Source: CAYLKS01 sp964384205 [NCBI: uncultured bacterium]
GTDB lineage: Bacteria > JAGOEH01
Assembly: GCA_964384205.1 (NCBI GenBank)
Contig: CAYLKS010000012.1
Span: 1-56,932 of the forward strand
Length of the DNA stretch: 56,932 nt
Reading direction: 5' to 3'
Made by a program: the position numbers and the translations under genes. Numbering within the stretch: position 1 is the first letter of the stretch; each line of letters starts with the position of its first letter. Shown one piece after another: positions 41,458-51,600 of the stretch. The notes beneath the pieces were generated by a model. It saw nothing but the letters and a program-made list of their open reading frames with translations, was not told where the DNA came from and did no database searches.

Positions 41458-43284
41458 ATGTGTGGAATTATTGGTTATGTCGGAAATAAAAATGCTATTG
41501 AAATTTTAATTGATGGTCTTAAAAAATTAGAATATAGAGGCTATGATTCTGCTGGCATAGCATTAATCAATAACAAAGGCATTTTTATAGACAAAGAGGT
41601 TGGAAAAGTTCAAACACTACAAAATGCTGTAGCAAATATAAAAGATGAATATACATGTGGTATTGCCCATACAAGATGGGCTACACATGGAGAACCTACA
41701 AAAGAGAATGCGCATCCACATACTGATTGTAGTGGTAATATTGCAATTGTACATAATGGAATAATTGAAAATTATAATTCAATTAAAACATATCTTGAAC
41801 AGCATGGACATAAAATAAAATCAAACACTGATACGGAAATATTTGCTCATCTAATTGAAGAAAACTACAATGGGGATATATTAGAAGCTGTGATAATGTC
41901 TGTCAAAGAATTAGTAGGTAGTTTTGCCTTTTGTGTAATCCATAAAAACCATCCAGATAAAATTATTGCTGCCAAAAAAGGGTCTCCTCTTGCTTTAGGA
42001 ATTGGGAAAGATGAAATTTTTATAGCCTCTGATATTGCTGCTATAGTTAAATATACAAATAATATCATATACATTGATGAAGAGGAAATTGCTGTAGTAG
42101 AAAAAAATAATTACGAATTTTTCTCATTTGACAAAATACATTTAAATAAAAAAATGCAACAAATTATTATGGATATTACAGAAATTGAAAAAGACGGTTT
42201 TTCTCATTATATGTTAAAAGAGATCTTTGAACAACCGGATACAATAAAAAATGCAATAAGAGGAAGAATAAATTTTGAAGACGCAATTCCGAGATTAGAC
42301 GGAATAGATTCAAATTTAAATATAATAAAAGCAGCAGATAGAATTGTCTTAACTGGATGTGGAACTTCATGGCATGCTGGCTTAATTGCAGAATATTATT
42401 TTGAAAATTTTGCAAGAATACCAACAGAAACAGAATATGCTTCAGAATTTAGGTATAGAAATCCCGTATTAAATGATAAAACAGTATGCTTTTTTATTTC
42501 TCAGTCTGGAGAGACTGCTGATACAATTGCGGCATTGAGAGAATCAAAAAGAAAATCAGCAATAAGTCTTGGGATCTGCAATGTTGTAAACTCAACAATT
42601 GCAAGAGAAACTGATGCAGGCATATATCTTCATGCAGGTCCTGAAATCGGTGTTGCTTCTACTAAGGCATTTACATCTCAAGTAACAGTTTTATTTCTTG
42701 TAGCTCTTTTATTCGGAAGATTAAAGGGAATGTCTTATGAAGAAACCTATGCATATCTTTTAGAAATAACAAAAATCCCAGATAAAATAAATGAAATATT
42801 AAAAAATAGTTCCCAAATTGAACATATTGCTGAAAATATTTATCAAAATTCTAATGCTCTTTTTCTTGGACGTGGCGTAAATTTTCCCGTAGCATTAGAA
42901 GGGGCTTTAAAATTAAAAGAAATCTCATATATTCATTCGGAAGGATATCCAGCTGCAGAAATGAAACATGGTCCAATAGCATTAATTGATGAAAACATGC
43001 CAGTTATTTTTATTGCCACCTATGATGCTCTTTATGAAAAAATTTTAGCTAATATTCAAGAAGTTAAAGCAAGAAAAGGTAAAGTCATTGCTATTGCAAA
43101 TGAGAATGATGAAAAAATAGAAAAATTTGCTGATTATATTATAAAAGTTCCGCAGACTTTACCAATGTTATCTCCATTATTAAATATAATACCTTTACAG
43201 CTATTAGCATATTATACAGCTATAAAAAGAGGCTGCAATGTAGATCAACCCAGAAATTTAGCAAAATCTGTTACTGTTGAATAA
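41458..43284 (+). CDS. glmS: Glutamine-fructose-6-phosphate aminotransferase (isomerising)
   Basis: This 608-residue enzyme makes glucosamine-6-phosphate, the entry to peptidoglycan and lipopolysaccharide amino sugars. The N-terminal class II glutaminase starts with the catalytic Cys directly after Met (MCGIIGYVG), with LEYRGYDSAGIA, HTRWATHGEPT and HNGIIENY. Two SIS isomerase domains follow (CGTSWHAGLIAEYYFE; GRGVNFPVALEGALKLKEISYIHSEGYPAAEMKHGPIALID), and the end is QPRNLAKSVTVE. AAGGAG precedes the ATG. The short leader has no room for a glmS ribozyme. It is first in an operon with fbp and rnr. Confidence 0.97.
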   Translation: MCGIIGYVGNKNAIEILIDGLKKLEYRGYDSAGIALINNKGIFIDKEVGKVQTLQNAVANIKDEYTCGIAHTRWATHGEPTKENAHPHTDCSGNIAIVHNGIIENYNSIKTYLEQHGHKIKSNTDTEIFAHLIEENYNGDILEAVIMSVKELVGSFAFCVIHKNHPDKIIAAKKGSPLALGIGKDEIFIASDIAAIVKYTNNIIYIDEEEIAVVEKNNYEFFSFDKIHLNKKMQQIIMDITEIEKDGFSHYMLKEIFEQPDTIKNAIRGRINFEDAIPRLDGIDSNLNIIKAADRIVLTGCGTSWHAGLIAEYYFENFARIPTETEYASEFRYRNPVLNDKTVCFFISQSGETADTIAALRESKRKSAISLGICNVVNSTIARETDAGIYLHAGPEIGVASTKAFTSQVTVLFLVALLFGRLKGMSYEETYAYLLEITKIPDKINEILKNSSQIEHIAENIYQNSNALFLGRGVNFPVALEGALKLKEISYIHSEGYPAAEMKHGPIALIDENMPVIFIATYDALYEKILANIQEVKARKGKVIAIANENDEKIEKFADYIIKVPQTLPMLSPLLNIIPLQLLAYYTAIKRGCNVDQPRNLAKSVTVE

Positions 43285-43304
43285 ATAATAAATAAGGGGG
43301 AGAA

Positions 43305-44339
43305 ATGAATCAATTAAATAATGGTTTTACTATTGAGAGGTTTATTATTGAGCAGCAAAAAAAATATCCACAAGCAAGAGGGATTTTATCATCTGTTTTA
43401 TACGATATAGCATTTGCTGCTAAAGTAATTTCTAGAGAAGTTAATAAAGCTGGCTTAGTAGATATATTAGGATATCTCGGATCGAGAAATATTCAAGGTG
43501 AAGAAGTAAAAAAGCTTGACGTTTTTGCTCAAAATTGTATAATAAATGCAATGGCTCATACAGGAAGATTAGCCGCTATGATCTCTGAGGAAACAGAAGG
43601 AATTATTGAAATTCCAGAAGGATATGATGTTGGTCCTTATATTCTGTTCTTCGATCCCTTAGATGGTTCCTCAAATATTGATGTAAATGTTTCAATAGGA
43701 ACAATTTTTGCTATTTTTAAAAAACAAAATTTTGATGGAAAAAGGGCAAATATTAAAGATTGTTTACAACCGGGGAGAAATATTGTTGCTGCAGGATATG
43801 TTATATACGGTTCCAGTACGATGTTAGTTTATTCTACAGGACAGGGGGTTCACGGATTTACATTGGATCCTTCTATCGGGGAATTTTTATTATCTCATGA
43901 AAATATAAAAATACCTCCAAAATGTAAATATTATAGTGTTAATGAAGCTTATTATAATTTATGGCCAGAACCTATAAAAGAGCTTATAAATTCCCTAAAA
44001 CCAAAATCAGAAGGTGAAAAAGGAAAATCATCTCTTAGATATATTGGAAGTCTGGTAGCAGATTTTCATAGAAATTTACTTGAAGGTGGAATTTTTCTTT
44101 ATCCTCCCAGTAAAAAAAATCCACAAGGAAAGTTAAGATTAATGTATGAAGCTATTCCTCTGGCTTTTATAGCAAAACAAGCAGGCGGATATGCAACTAA
44201 TGGAATTCAAGATATCCTATCAATACATCCAACAAATTTACATCAAAGAACGCCTCTTTATATTGGAAATAAAGAAGAAGTAATAAAAATAGAACAAATT
44301 TTAAGAAAATTTAAAAATGAATTCTTTATAAAGGATTAA
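43305..44339 (+). CDS. fbp: Fructose-1,6-bisphosphatase, class 1
   Basis: This 344-residue gluconeogenic enzyme hydrolyses fructose-1,6-bisphosphate to fructose-6-phosphate, the substrate of GlmS encoded just upstream. The metal and phosphate site is [23 protein letters not shown]. Also visible are [45 protein letters not shown] and the C-terminal [28 protein letters not shown] precedes the ATG. The adjacency of fbp and glmS suggests coordinated supply of hexose phosphate to cell-wall precursors. Confidence 0.96.
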   Translation: MNQLNNGFTIERFIIEQQKKYPQARGILSSVLYDIAFAAKVISREVNKAGLVDILGYLGSRNIQGEEVKKLDVFAQNCIINAMAHTGRLAAMISEETEGIIEIPEGYDVGPYILFFDPLDGSSNIDVNVSIGTIFAIFKKQNFDGKRANIKDCLQPGRNIVAAGYVIYGSSTMLVYSTGQGVHGFTLDPSIGEFLLSHENIKIPPKCKYYSVNEAYYNLWPEPIKELINSLKPKSEGEKGKSSLRYIGSLVADFHRNLLEGGIFLYPPSKKNPQGKLRLMYEAIPLAFIAKQAGGYATNGIQDILSIHPTNLHQRTPLYIGNKEEVIKIEQILRKFKNEFFIKD

Positions 44340-44342
44340 AAA

Positions 44343-46457
44343 ATGGCAGGAATAAAAAAAACGTTTATCGAAGAATATTTCAAATTCTCAGTTGTTAAAC
44401 CAATCAAATTTAAAGATCTTGTAAAAATTTTAAATATCACAAAAACCAAAGAAAAAAAACAACTGGAAAATATTTTAAATGAATTAGTACAGGAAGGAAA
44501 ACTGATTCATATAAAGGGAAATAGATTTGCATCACCTATTAATCTTGACTTAATTGTAGGCCAACTTCACTGTACATCAAAAGGATACGGTTTTGTTATC
44601 CCCGAAGATCCATCATTAGCAGATATACATGTCAATAAAAGCAATATGAATACTGCTCTACATCTGGATAAAGTTTTTGTAAAAATAATATCAAAACCAA
44701 GAGGAAAAAATCCAGAAGGAGTTATAGAAAGTGTTATCCAAAGAAATATTAAAAATATAGTGGGAAAATATGATAAAAATAAATCATTTGGTTTTGTTAT
44801 ACCTGATGATCCAAAGATTCTCAGAGATTTTTTTATTCCAAATGAATATTCCAATAATGCTAAAAATGGCCAGAAAGTTGTAATTGAAATAGTGAAATGG
44901 GATTCCCCCAAGCAAAATCCAGTTGCAAAAATAGTAAAAATATTAGGCTTTCCTGATGACCCAAATATTGATGAAAAAATTGTTATTAGCGAATTTGACT
45001 TAAAAGAAAAATTCCCTCGAACAGTTGAAAAAATAGCAAATTCGTTTACTGATCAAGATATTTCAAAAGAACTCCATAAGAGAAAAGACCTTAGAGATAC
45101 AGTTTGCTTTACAGTTGATCCCGAAGATGCAAAAGATTTTGATGATGCTGTTAGTTTAGAAAAGATCTCTAAAGGATACAAGTTAGGAGTTCATATAGCC
45201 GATGTAAGCCATTATGTTCAAGAAGGAACTCCTCTTGATAAAGAAGCATTTAAAAGAAGTACCTCAGTATATCTTGTAAATAAAGTTATTCCAATGCTAC
45301 CTCACAATTTATCAAATAACTTATGTAGTTTAATACCTAATGTAGATAGGCTTGCAATGTCTGTTATAATAAATCTTGATTTCAATGGCAATGTAGAAAA
45401 ATACAAAATATTCCCTTCTGTTATTAGAAGTAAAAAAAGATTTAACTATAAAGAAGTTCAGGAAATTTTTAATAAAATAAAACAAGGAACAGAGCCTGAA
45501 AAACTTCCAATGGGTAAATATTTAAAATGGATGTATGATTTATCAAAAATCCTTAGAGAAAAAAGAATAAATAACGGAAGTTTAGAATTAGAAATACCAG
45601 AAATAAAGATTATCATGGATGATAACAAAATAAAAGAAATAAAAATAAAAGAAAGATTAGAATCACACCAGATGATTGAAGAATTTATGTTACTTGCAAA
45701 TAAAGTTGTTGCAGAATTTTTAGCAAACAATAATATACCTGCTCTATATAGAGTACATGATAAACCAGATGAATCTAAAATAAATTTATTACAAAAAATT
45801 ATAAATCCTCTGGGAATACATTTTGTATTAAAAAATTACTCCAATCCTAAAACATTGCAACAAATTTTAAATGAAGTAAGAAATACAAGCTATGGATATT
45901 TGATAGAGAGAATCTTACTACGAACACTAAAAAAGGCAAAATATCAACCTGAAAATATTGGACATTATGCCTTAAATTTCACTCATTATACTCATTTTAC
46001 ATCTCCAATAAGGCGATATCCGGATTTAATAATTCACAGAGTACTAAAACTGGCAAAAAAGAAAAAACGTGCAATAAAAAAATTCCAAAAATTATCAGAA
46101 ATTTTACCTGACATAGGAATTCATACTTCTGAAATGGAAAGAAAAGCAGAAGAAGCAGAAAGATTATCAGTAAGACTCAAACAGATAGAATATATGAAAC
46201 AACATATTGGAGAAGAATTCGATGGAATAATATCAAGTGTAACCAACTTTGGTGTTTTTGTAGAACTACCTGATAATTTAGTAGAAGGCATGATCCATAT
46301 AAGTGAATTTGATGATGATTACTATATCTTTCATGAAGATACCATGTCTATAGTCGGTAAAAAAACCAAAAAAAGATACCAGATGGGTGATTCAATCAGG
46401 ATAAAAGTAGCTGCTGTCTCCTCTGAAAAAAAACAAATAGATTTTACATTAGCATAA
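44343..46457 (+). CDS. rnr: Ribonuclease R (RNB-family 3'-5' exoribonuclease)
   Basis: This 704-residue processive exoribonuclease degrades structured RNA. The N-terminal winged helix covers about residues 1-65. Two cold-shock-type domains follow (e.g. GKYDKNKSFGFVIPDDP). The RNB catalytic core has the acidic cluster DPEDAKDFDDAVSLE, then GVHIADVSHYV, LPHNLSNNLCSLIP and YTHFTSPIRRYPDLIIHR. A C-terminal S1 domain spans about residues 620-700 (GIISSVTNFGVFVEL). It starts three bases after the fbp stop with AAGGA inside the fbp end. Confidence 0.96.
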   Translation: MAGIKKTFIEEYFKFSVVKPIKFKDLVKILNITKTKEKKQLENILNELVQEGKLIHIKGNRFASPINLDLIVGQLHCTSKGYGFVIPEDPSLADIHVNKSNMNTALHLDKVFVKIISKPRGKNPEGVIESVIQRNIKNIVGKYDKNKSFGFVIPDDPKILRDFFIPNEYSNNAKNGQKVVIEIVKWDSPKQNPVAKIVKILGFPDDPNIDEKIVISEFDLKEKFPRTVEKIANSFTDQDISKELHKRKDLRDTVCFTVDPEDAKDFDDAVSLEKISKGYKLGVHIADVSHYVQEGTPLDKEAFKRSTSVYLVNKVIPMLPHNLSNNLCSLIPNVDRLAMSVIINLDFNGNVEKYKIFPSVIRSKKRFNYKEVQEIFNKIKQGTEPEKLPMGKYLKWMYDLSKILREKRINNGSLELEIPEIKIIMDDNKIKEIKIKERLESHQMIEEFMLLANKVVAEFLANNNIPALYRVHDKPDESKINLLQKIINPLGIHFVLKNYSNPKTLQQILNEVRNTSYGYLIERILLRTLKKAKYQPENIGHYALNFTHYTHFTSPIRRYPDLIIHRVLKLAKKKKRAIKKFQKLSEILPDIGIHTSEMERKAEEAERLSVRLKQIEYMKQHIGEEFDGIISSVTNFGVFVELPDNLVEGMIHISEFDDDYYIFHEDTMSIVGKKTKKRYQMGDSIRIKVAAVSSEKKQIDFTLA

Positions 46458-46512
46458 ATTTTTACTAAAGTTTCCAAAATACTATGCCGAAATATATAAA
46501 AAAGGAAATAAT

Positions 46513-47058
46513 ATGATTGACGTGAATGCAATCTGGAATGCCGCTTATGTTCAATATGGTACATCTAAAGAGGCAATTAGAATGAGAACTCAATCTAATA
46601 ATGAATTTATTCAACAAATGAGTCTGGGAATGATTTCTTTATCCACTATAACACCGCAAACATTGAAAGTTTACACTAATAAATATAAAGAAAAAAAATT
46701 GGAAGAAATAAAATCAAAAGTATCTACTAAAAAAACTGAAAACTCTAAAAACACTGAAAATACCAAAAAAACTGAAAATACTCAAACTAACACAAGTTCA
46801 CAAAAAACAGAAAAAACTAACAAAAACAATAAATCACAATCAACAAACAAAACAAAACAAACCACTAAAACTACAAGTGAAAATAAAACTACAACTGAAA
46901 ATAAAACCTCAAAAACAAATAATCCTACCCAAAATAACAAATCTAATAAAAATTCCTATATCGTAACCCAAAATGTAATGTTGCAAACAGCCCAATATGC
47001 TGCTCAAGCATTTGCAGCACAATCAATGTATGGAAATAATATAGATTTAATTATGTAA
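46513..47058 (+). CDS. Protein with a Thr/Asn/Lys/Glu low-complexity middle, function unknown
   Basis: This is a 181-residue protein. Residues about 1-70 look ordered (MIDVNAIWNAAYVQYGTSKEA). Residues about 75-150 are low complexity, made almost only of Lys, Thr, Asn, Glu, Ser and Gln, with repeated KTEN/NTEN-like units. The last about 30 residues turn ordered and amphipathic again (NVMLQTAQYAAQAFAAQSM). No signal peptide or membrane helix is seen, so the spacer is likely an intrinsically disordered linker joining two short interaction modules. AAGGAAA precedes the ATG. It follows rnr by 55 bases and may belong to its transcript. It converges on the MBL gene with only two bases between. Confidence 0.7.
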   Translation: MIDVNAIWNAAYVQYGTSKEAIRMRTQSNNEFIQQMSLGMISLSTITPQTLKVYTNKYKEKKLEEIKSKVSTKKTENSKNTENTKKTENTQTNTSSQKTEKTNKNNKSQSTNKTKQTTKTTSENKTTTENKTSKTNNPTQNNKSNKNSYIVTQNVMLQTAQYAAQAFAAQSMYGNNIDLIM

Positions 47059-47060
47059 TT

Positions 47061-48026
47061 TCACTCTAAAATATCTATTTCAAGTCCATCATAAGAAGTA
47101 ATTACATTAACATTTTTACCTTTTGTCCTCATATTCTTATATAAAATAGCGCTTTTATATATGTCCTCTATTTCTTTATCGCTATAAGAAGGTTCATGGT
47201 GAAAAATAATAATATTTTTAATATTTGCCTGGATTGCTAAATCAATTCCAATAATAACAGAACTATGTCCCCAATCTTCCTTCATAACATTTTCTGGCAC
47301 AGTATACATAGAATCATAAATAAGAAATTTGCTATCTTTAAAAAAATTTATATATTCCTCAATATAATTGGAATTAAAATTTTTAATTTCAATATCAGTA
47401 GCATATACTATAGACACATTGTCCCTCATCAATTTATAACTATAAGATCCTCCAGGATGAGGCACTAAATGACTTTTTATAATGTAATTTCCAACTACAA
47501 AATCTTTATCAGGTTCAAGATATTTAAAATCAATTATTGCCTGTAAATTTGAGAAAGAAACAGGAAAATTGCTTTTTGTAAATTGCTTTTTAAATGATTC
47601 CTCAAAATCTGGATGCGAACCATATATAGTAACTCTTGTAGATTTATTATAAATTGGCACAAAAAAAGGAAATCCCTGGATATGATCCCAATGATAATGA
47701 GACATAAAAATATGTATGTGAGAATGAGGCGCAATCCTATTCATTAATGATTGCCCCAAAGGTCTTATTCCAGATCCAGCATCAAAAATAATATAGTTTC
47801 TATCATCATTATCAATAATCTCTATACACGGGGTATTTCCATGATAAGTTCCTCTTAAATAAAAAGGAAGTTCATCTATAAATTTTCCAATAAGTTCTTT
47901 ATCATTTAATCCCTTTTCAATAGCAAAGCACAAAACTTCAGATATTCTATTATATAAATCGAAAGTAGAAAGAGGCGATGGAATAGAACCTGTACAGCCC
48001 CAAAATTTCAACTTAAATACATCCAT
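47061..48026 (-). CDS. Metallo-beta-lactamase-fold hydrolase
   Basis: This 321-residue MBL-fold metal-dependent hydrolase opens with FKLKFWGCTGSIPSPLS. The metal motif is in SHYHWDHIQGFPFF, preceded by FDAGSGIRPLGQ and followed by VPHPGGSYSYKL, VYATDIEI, DSMYT and FHHEPSYSD. This combination resembles the uncharacterised group related to phosphoribosyl cyclic phosphodiesterase (PhnP) and RNase Z-like enzymes, with an additional about 40-residue insert near the N-terminus. The substrate is unknown. It has no ribosome binding site; its promoter ends six bases before the ATG. Confidence 0.87.
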   Translation of the reverse strand: MDVFKLKFWGCTGSIPSPLSTFDLYNRISEVLCFAIEKGLNDKELIGKFIDELPFYLRGTYHGNTPCIEIIDNDDRNYIIFDAGSGIRPLGQSLMNRIAPHSHIHIFMSHYHWDHIQGFPFFVPIYNKSTRVTIYGSHPDFEESFKKQFTKSNFPVSFSNLQAIIDFKYLEPDKDFVVGNYIIKSHLVPHPGGSYSYKLMRDNVSIVYATDIEIKNFNSNYIEEYINFFKDSKFLIYDSMYTVPENVMKEDWGHSSVIIGIDLAIQANIKNIIIFHHEPSYSDKEIEDIYKSAILYKNMRTKGKNVNVITSYDGLEIDILE

Positions 48027-48032
48027 ATAAAA

Positions 48033-48060
48033 AATATATTATATAAAAATTATATGTCAA
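48033..48060 (-). promoter_or_regulatory. Promoter of the MBL-fold hydrolase gene, likely leaderless
   Basis: TTGACA (48060-48055), a 16-bp spacer and TATATT (48038-48033) on the minus strand, then only six bases before the ATG at 48026, all A or T. This is the same geometry as at the CDF gene. Confidence 0.6.
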
Positions 48061-48074
48061 GAATAAAAAATAAT

Positions 48075-48665
48075 TTATTTTTTATATAAATTTGTTATAA
48101 CATTCAAAATTTTAGATGGTAAATCAGGATCATCTTTTGAATATTCCCATGTTGGCAATATTTTTTTTATAATCTCCGCACTCTTAATATAATTTTTTGT
48201 ATAAAAATAAGATAACGCACTCATTATTAAAATATTCTGCTCTGTTATATTTTTATCATGCAAAAATACAAAATCACTCCAATTATTCTCATTACTTTCA
48301 TAATAATTTATAACCTTCTCAAAACTATCCACTGCAAAATAAGTATAAATTTCAGCTGCTGACAATTCTAATTTTAAATAAACAGAATCTGTTGCTATTC
48401 CATCTGAAAGCTCTATTAATGAAAAATTATTTGCTATGGAATCTAACTTTATGTTAGTCCATATTTTACCACTATATGCAGGTAAATATAAATTATCAAG
48501 TTCCAATGCCGCATTAAATTTCTCTAAAGCCTTTGTAAAATCACCTCTTTCAAAAAATCTCCATCCGGATCTTGTTGCTCCTTTAGCAGTAGGAGTATAT
48601 GTCTTTGTAGGAGATGAACAGCTCATTATTATAAATATCAATAAAAAAACCAAACTATTTTTCAT
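48075..48665 (-). CDS. Lipoprotein with TPR-like motif
   Basis: This 196-residue lipoprotein has signal peptide MKNSLVFLLIFIIM, lipobox Cys at about residue 16 (MSCSSPTKT), and a clear TPR pair at about residues 32-65 (GWRFFERGDFTKALEKFNAALELDNLYLPAY). The rest is helical and more divergent. It lies 15 bases downstream of the repeat-rich surface protein gene with AGGTAGGA before the ATG, so it is the last gene of the surface-protein operon. It may help assemble or anchor those proteins. The role is inferred from position only. Confidence 0.78.
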   Translation of the reverse strand: MKNSLVFLLIFIIMSCSSPTKTYTPTAKGATRSGWRFFERGDFTKALEKFNAALELDNLYLPAYSGKIWTNIKLDSIANNFSLIELSDGIATDSVYLKLELSAAEIYTYFAVDSFEKVINYYESNENNWSDFVFLHDKNITEQNILIMSALSYFYTKNYIKSAEIIKKILPTWEYSKDDPDLPSKILNVITNLYKK

Positions 48666-48680
48666 ATCCTACCTCTTTTG

Positions 48681-51600
48681 TTATTTTATATATAATAATT
48701 TTTTCATAACAATTTTATCTGTACCATCAAAAATAGCAAGAAAATAAACTCCACTGGATAGATCTTTAACTTTATACTTTATAATACTATTACTCTTATT
48801 AAAAATCTTATCCTCTATAATAGTGCTAACCTTTTCCCCTACTATATTATATAAATAAATCGAATATTTTCTATTGCTTATTATATTCTTTAAATCAATT
48901 ATAAAATAATTATTAAAAGGATTTGGATATATTGATATACTCAACTGTAAACTCTGCCCCTTTTCCAAAACATAATTTCCAGCTTCTTTTAACAAATAAT
49001 ATTCGCCATTTTTAGATAATCGTATTCCATTATAATATAAATTATAATCACTTTTTAATTTAAGCAAAATAGGAGAATTATCAAGCTTATTTACTGAAAA
49101 AGAAGTTCTATTATTTGATAAGGTATCTATCTTTATATAACATTTACTATTTCTATCAGTAACTGTAAAAAAAACATTGATTTTAGACAAGGCAATTGTC
49201 CCTGTATCACTAAAAATAATATAATTGCCTTCCAATGTACCAATATTACCCGCAAAATCAACCCCCTGGATTTTTATATTTATTTGATTAACAGGAGATG
49301 ACAAATGATAAGAAGAAAAATATATATTCTCAGCTGTATCAATTGCAACAGTATTTAAGGTATCATAAGAATTACATATTATAACTGGATTTTCTCCTAA
49401 AGCTTCATCAGAAATCGCAAAAAATTTCAAATAGGTCCTCAAATTCCTATCTGCCGCAATATAAAAACTAAAATCAGGTAATTTTGTATCAATATAAAAA
49501 TTAAAAATATCATCAGAATATCTATAATTATCTCCCTGATCTATAGCCTGCACCCGCCAATAATAGGTAGTATCAGAAATGAATTTCTCTGAGTTTATAA
49601 TACAAAAAGTATCACTGATAATAGTATCAAATTCCAAAGTATTAAATTTATCTACACTAAAACTAATTTTATAATAAACACTATCACCTGGATCAGTATT
49701 TACAGATCTTGACCATTTGAATAAAATATCCTCATTTTTCAATTTTACACCATTTTGAGGAGAAATCAATGAAAAAGACAAAGGAGTTTCATCAATATAA
49801 TTATAATAAAATATATAAAAGTTTTGATTGGAATTAACTGATAACCCATGATTATCAAAAGCTTGAACATTCCAATAATATCTCTTATTTTCTAAAAAAT
49901 TATATTTGCATATATATGAGGTATCATATAATATTTCAGAAGAATCTATTTTAACAAAATTCGAATCATAAATAAAAACTACATAACTTATTGTATCTTC
50001 TATATCTCTATCAATTGATTGATTCCACATAAAATGAACATTCTTTTCATTTACAACTGAATAATTAGAAGGACTTAACAAATCAAAACCTATAGGGGGA
50101 TCATTTTCTGTATTTTTATAAATAAACCAACCACTTTGAGTTGCAGTTCTATAAGACATGCTCTTATCATGTGCTTTTACTGTCCAGAAATATTTAGTAT
50201 CTTCAACTAAGTTCTTAACTGGCAATACAAAAAATGTATCTACTATATTGTATTTATACGCTGTTGTTAAATCCCCTGATGCAGAAAAATAAAAATCATA
50301 CAAAACAGAATCTCCAGGATCTTCATCAATTGCTTTATTCCATATAAATAAAACCTCTCCTTCTTTAAAGTTTGCTGCAGAATCAGGTGCTATTAAATCA
50401 AATGATGATGGTGTTAAATTATACTGATCTATATAAATTATTAAGTTCTCGGGTTCTGCTATTGTAACCAACCCGTATTTATCATGTGCTTCTACTTTAA
50501 AATGATAAATAGAATTATCTATTAAATTATTTATCATTACAGCTGTATCTGAAGTTATAACTGTATCGATATTATTGTTATTCTCTTCTCTAAAAAAAAT
50601 TACATAATAACTAACACTATCAAATAAATCCTTATCCTCAGCTCTTGTATATCTTATCATTATTTCCTTCTGAGAAAATCTCTGGCCATATTCAGGTGAT
50701 AAAATTTGAAAATTTTCTGGCGCTTGTAGATTATAATTTAAATAAAAACTATCTATTAATGTAGTATTAATAAGACCTTTTGTATCTTTAGACTCTACCC
50801 GCCAATAATAAATCTGATCATCTTCTAATGCCTGCGATAATGTATATGAAGTATCTGATAAAATATGCTTAAATATAATGTTAGCTCCTTTATCTTTATA
50901 TAAATAAAAAGTGTATTCGACACTATCCAGGGGATCAGGATCAATACTTTTTTGCCATATAAAATCAATTATAGAATCTGTTACTATCTCTGATTTAATC
51001 GGGTACAAATTTCTAAAATATTTTGGTGCTTCTTCTTTTAAATTTATATAAAATCTATAAATTTGGTTCGAACTAATATTAAAATTATCTCTATCTATTG
51101 CCGATACTTTCCAATATAATTTCATATTCTCTAATGGTAAAAGCTTATAATTTAAAATTGTATCTTCAATAAAAGTATCACATACCACTGCTGTAAATAA
51201 GCTATCAAAAGCTAATTTAAAATTATATACAACTTCTCTATTATCAGGATCTATTGATTTATTCCATATAAAATTATATCCAATTTTACTATAATCTTCT
51301 CTTAACATAGAATTATCCTCTGGTGCTATAAGATCAAATTTTGAAGGTCTATTATCAAGCCCCATAACAACAATTGTATCTGATGGTTCTGATTGTATAT
51401 ATTCATTGTAGGCATAAATATAATATTCATAATACTTATTAACTTCTACACTATCATAATAAAATGCTTCATCTTTAGGAAAATCGTATATCAATGTAAA
51501 ATCATCATTACTTCCCTTCTCTCTTCTATATAATCTAAAACCATCAACAAAATCTTTGTATAAATAACTATAATAAATTTTTATCACTCCTCCTGAATCT

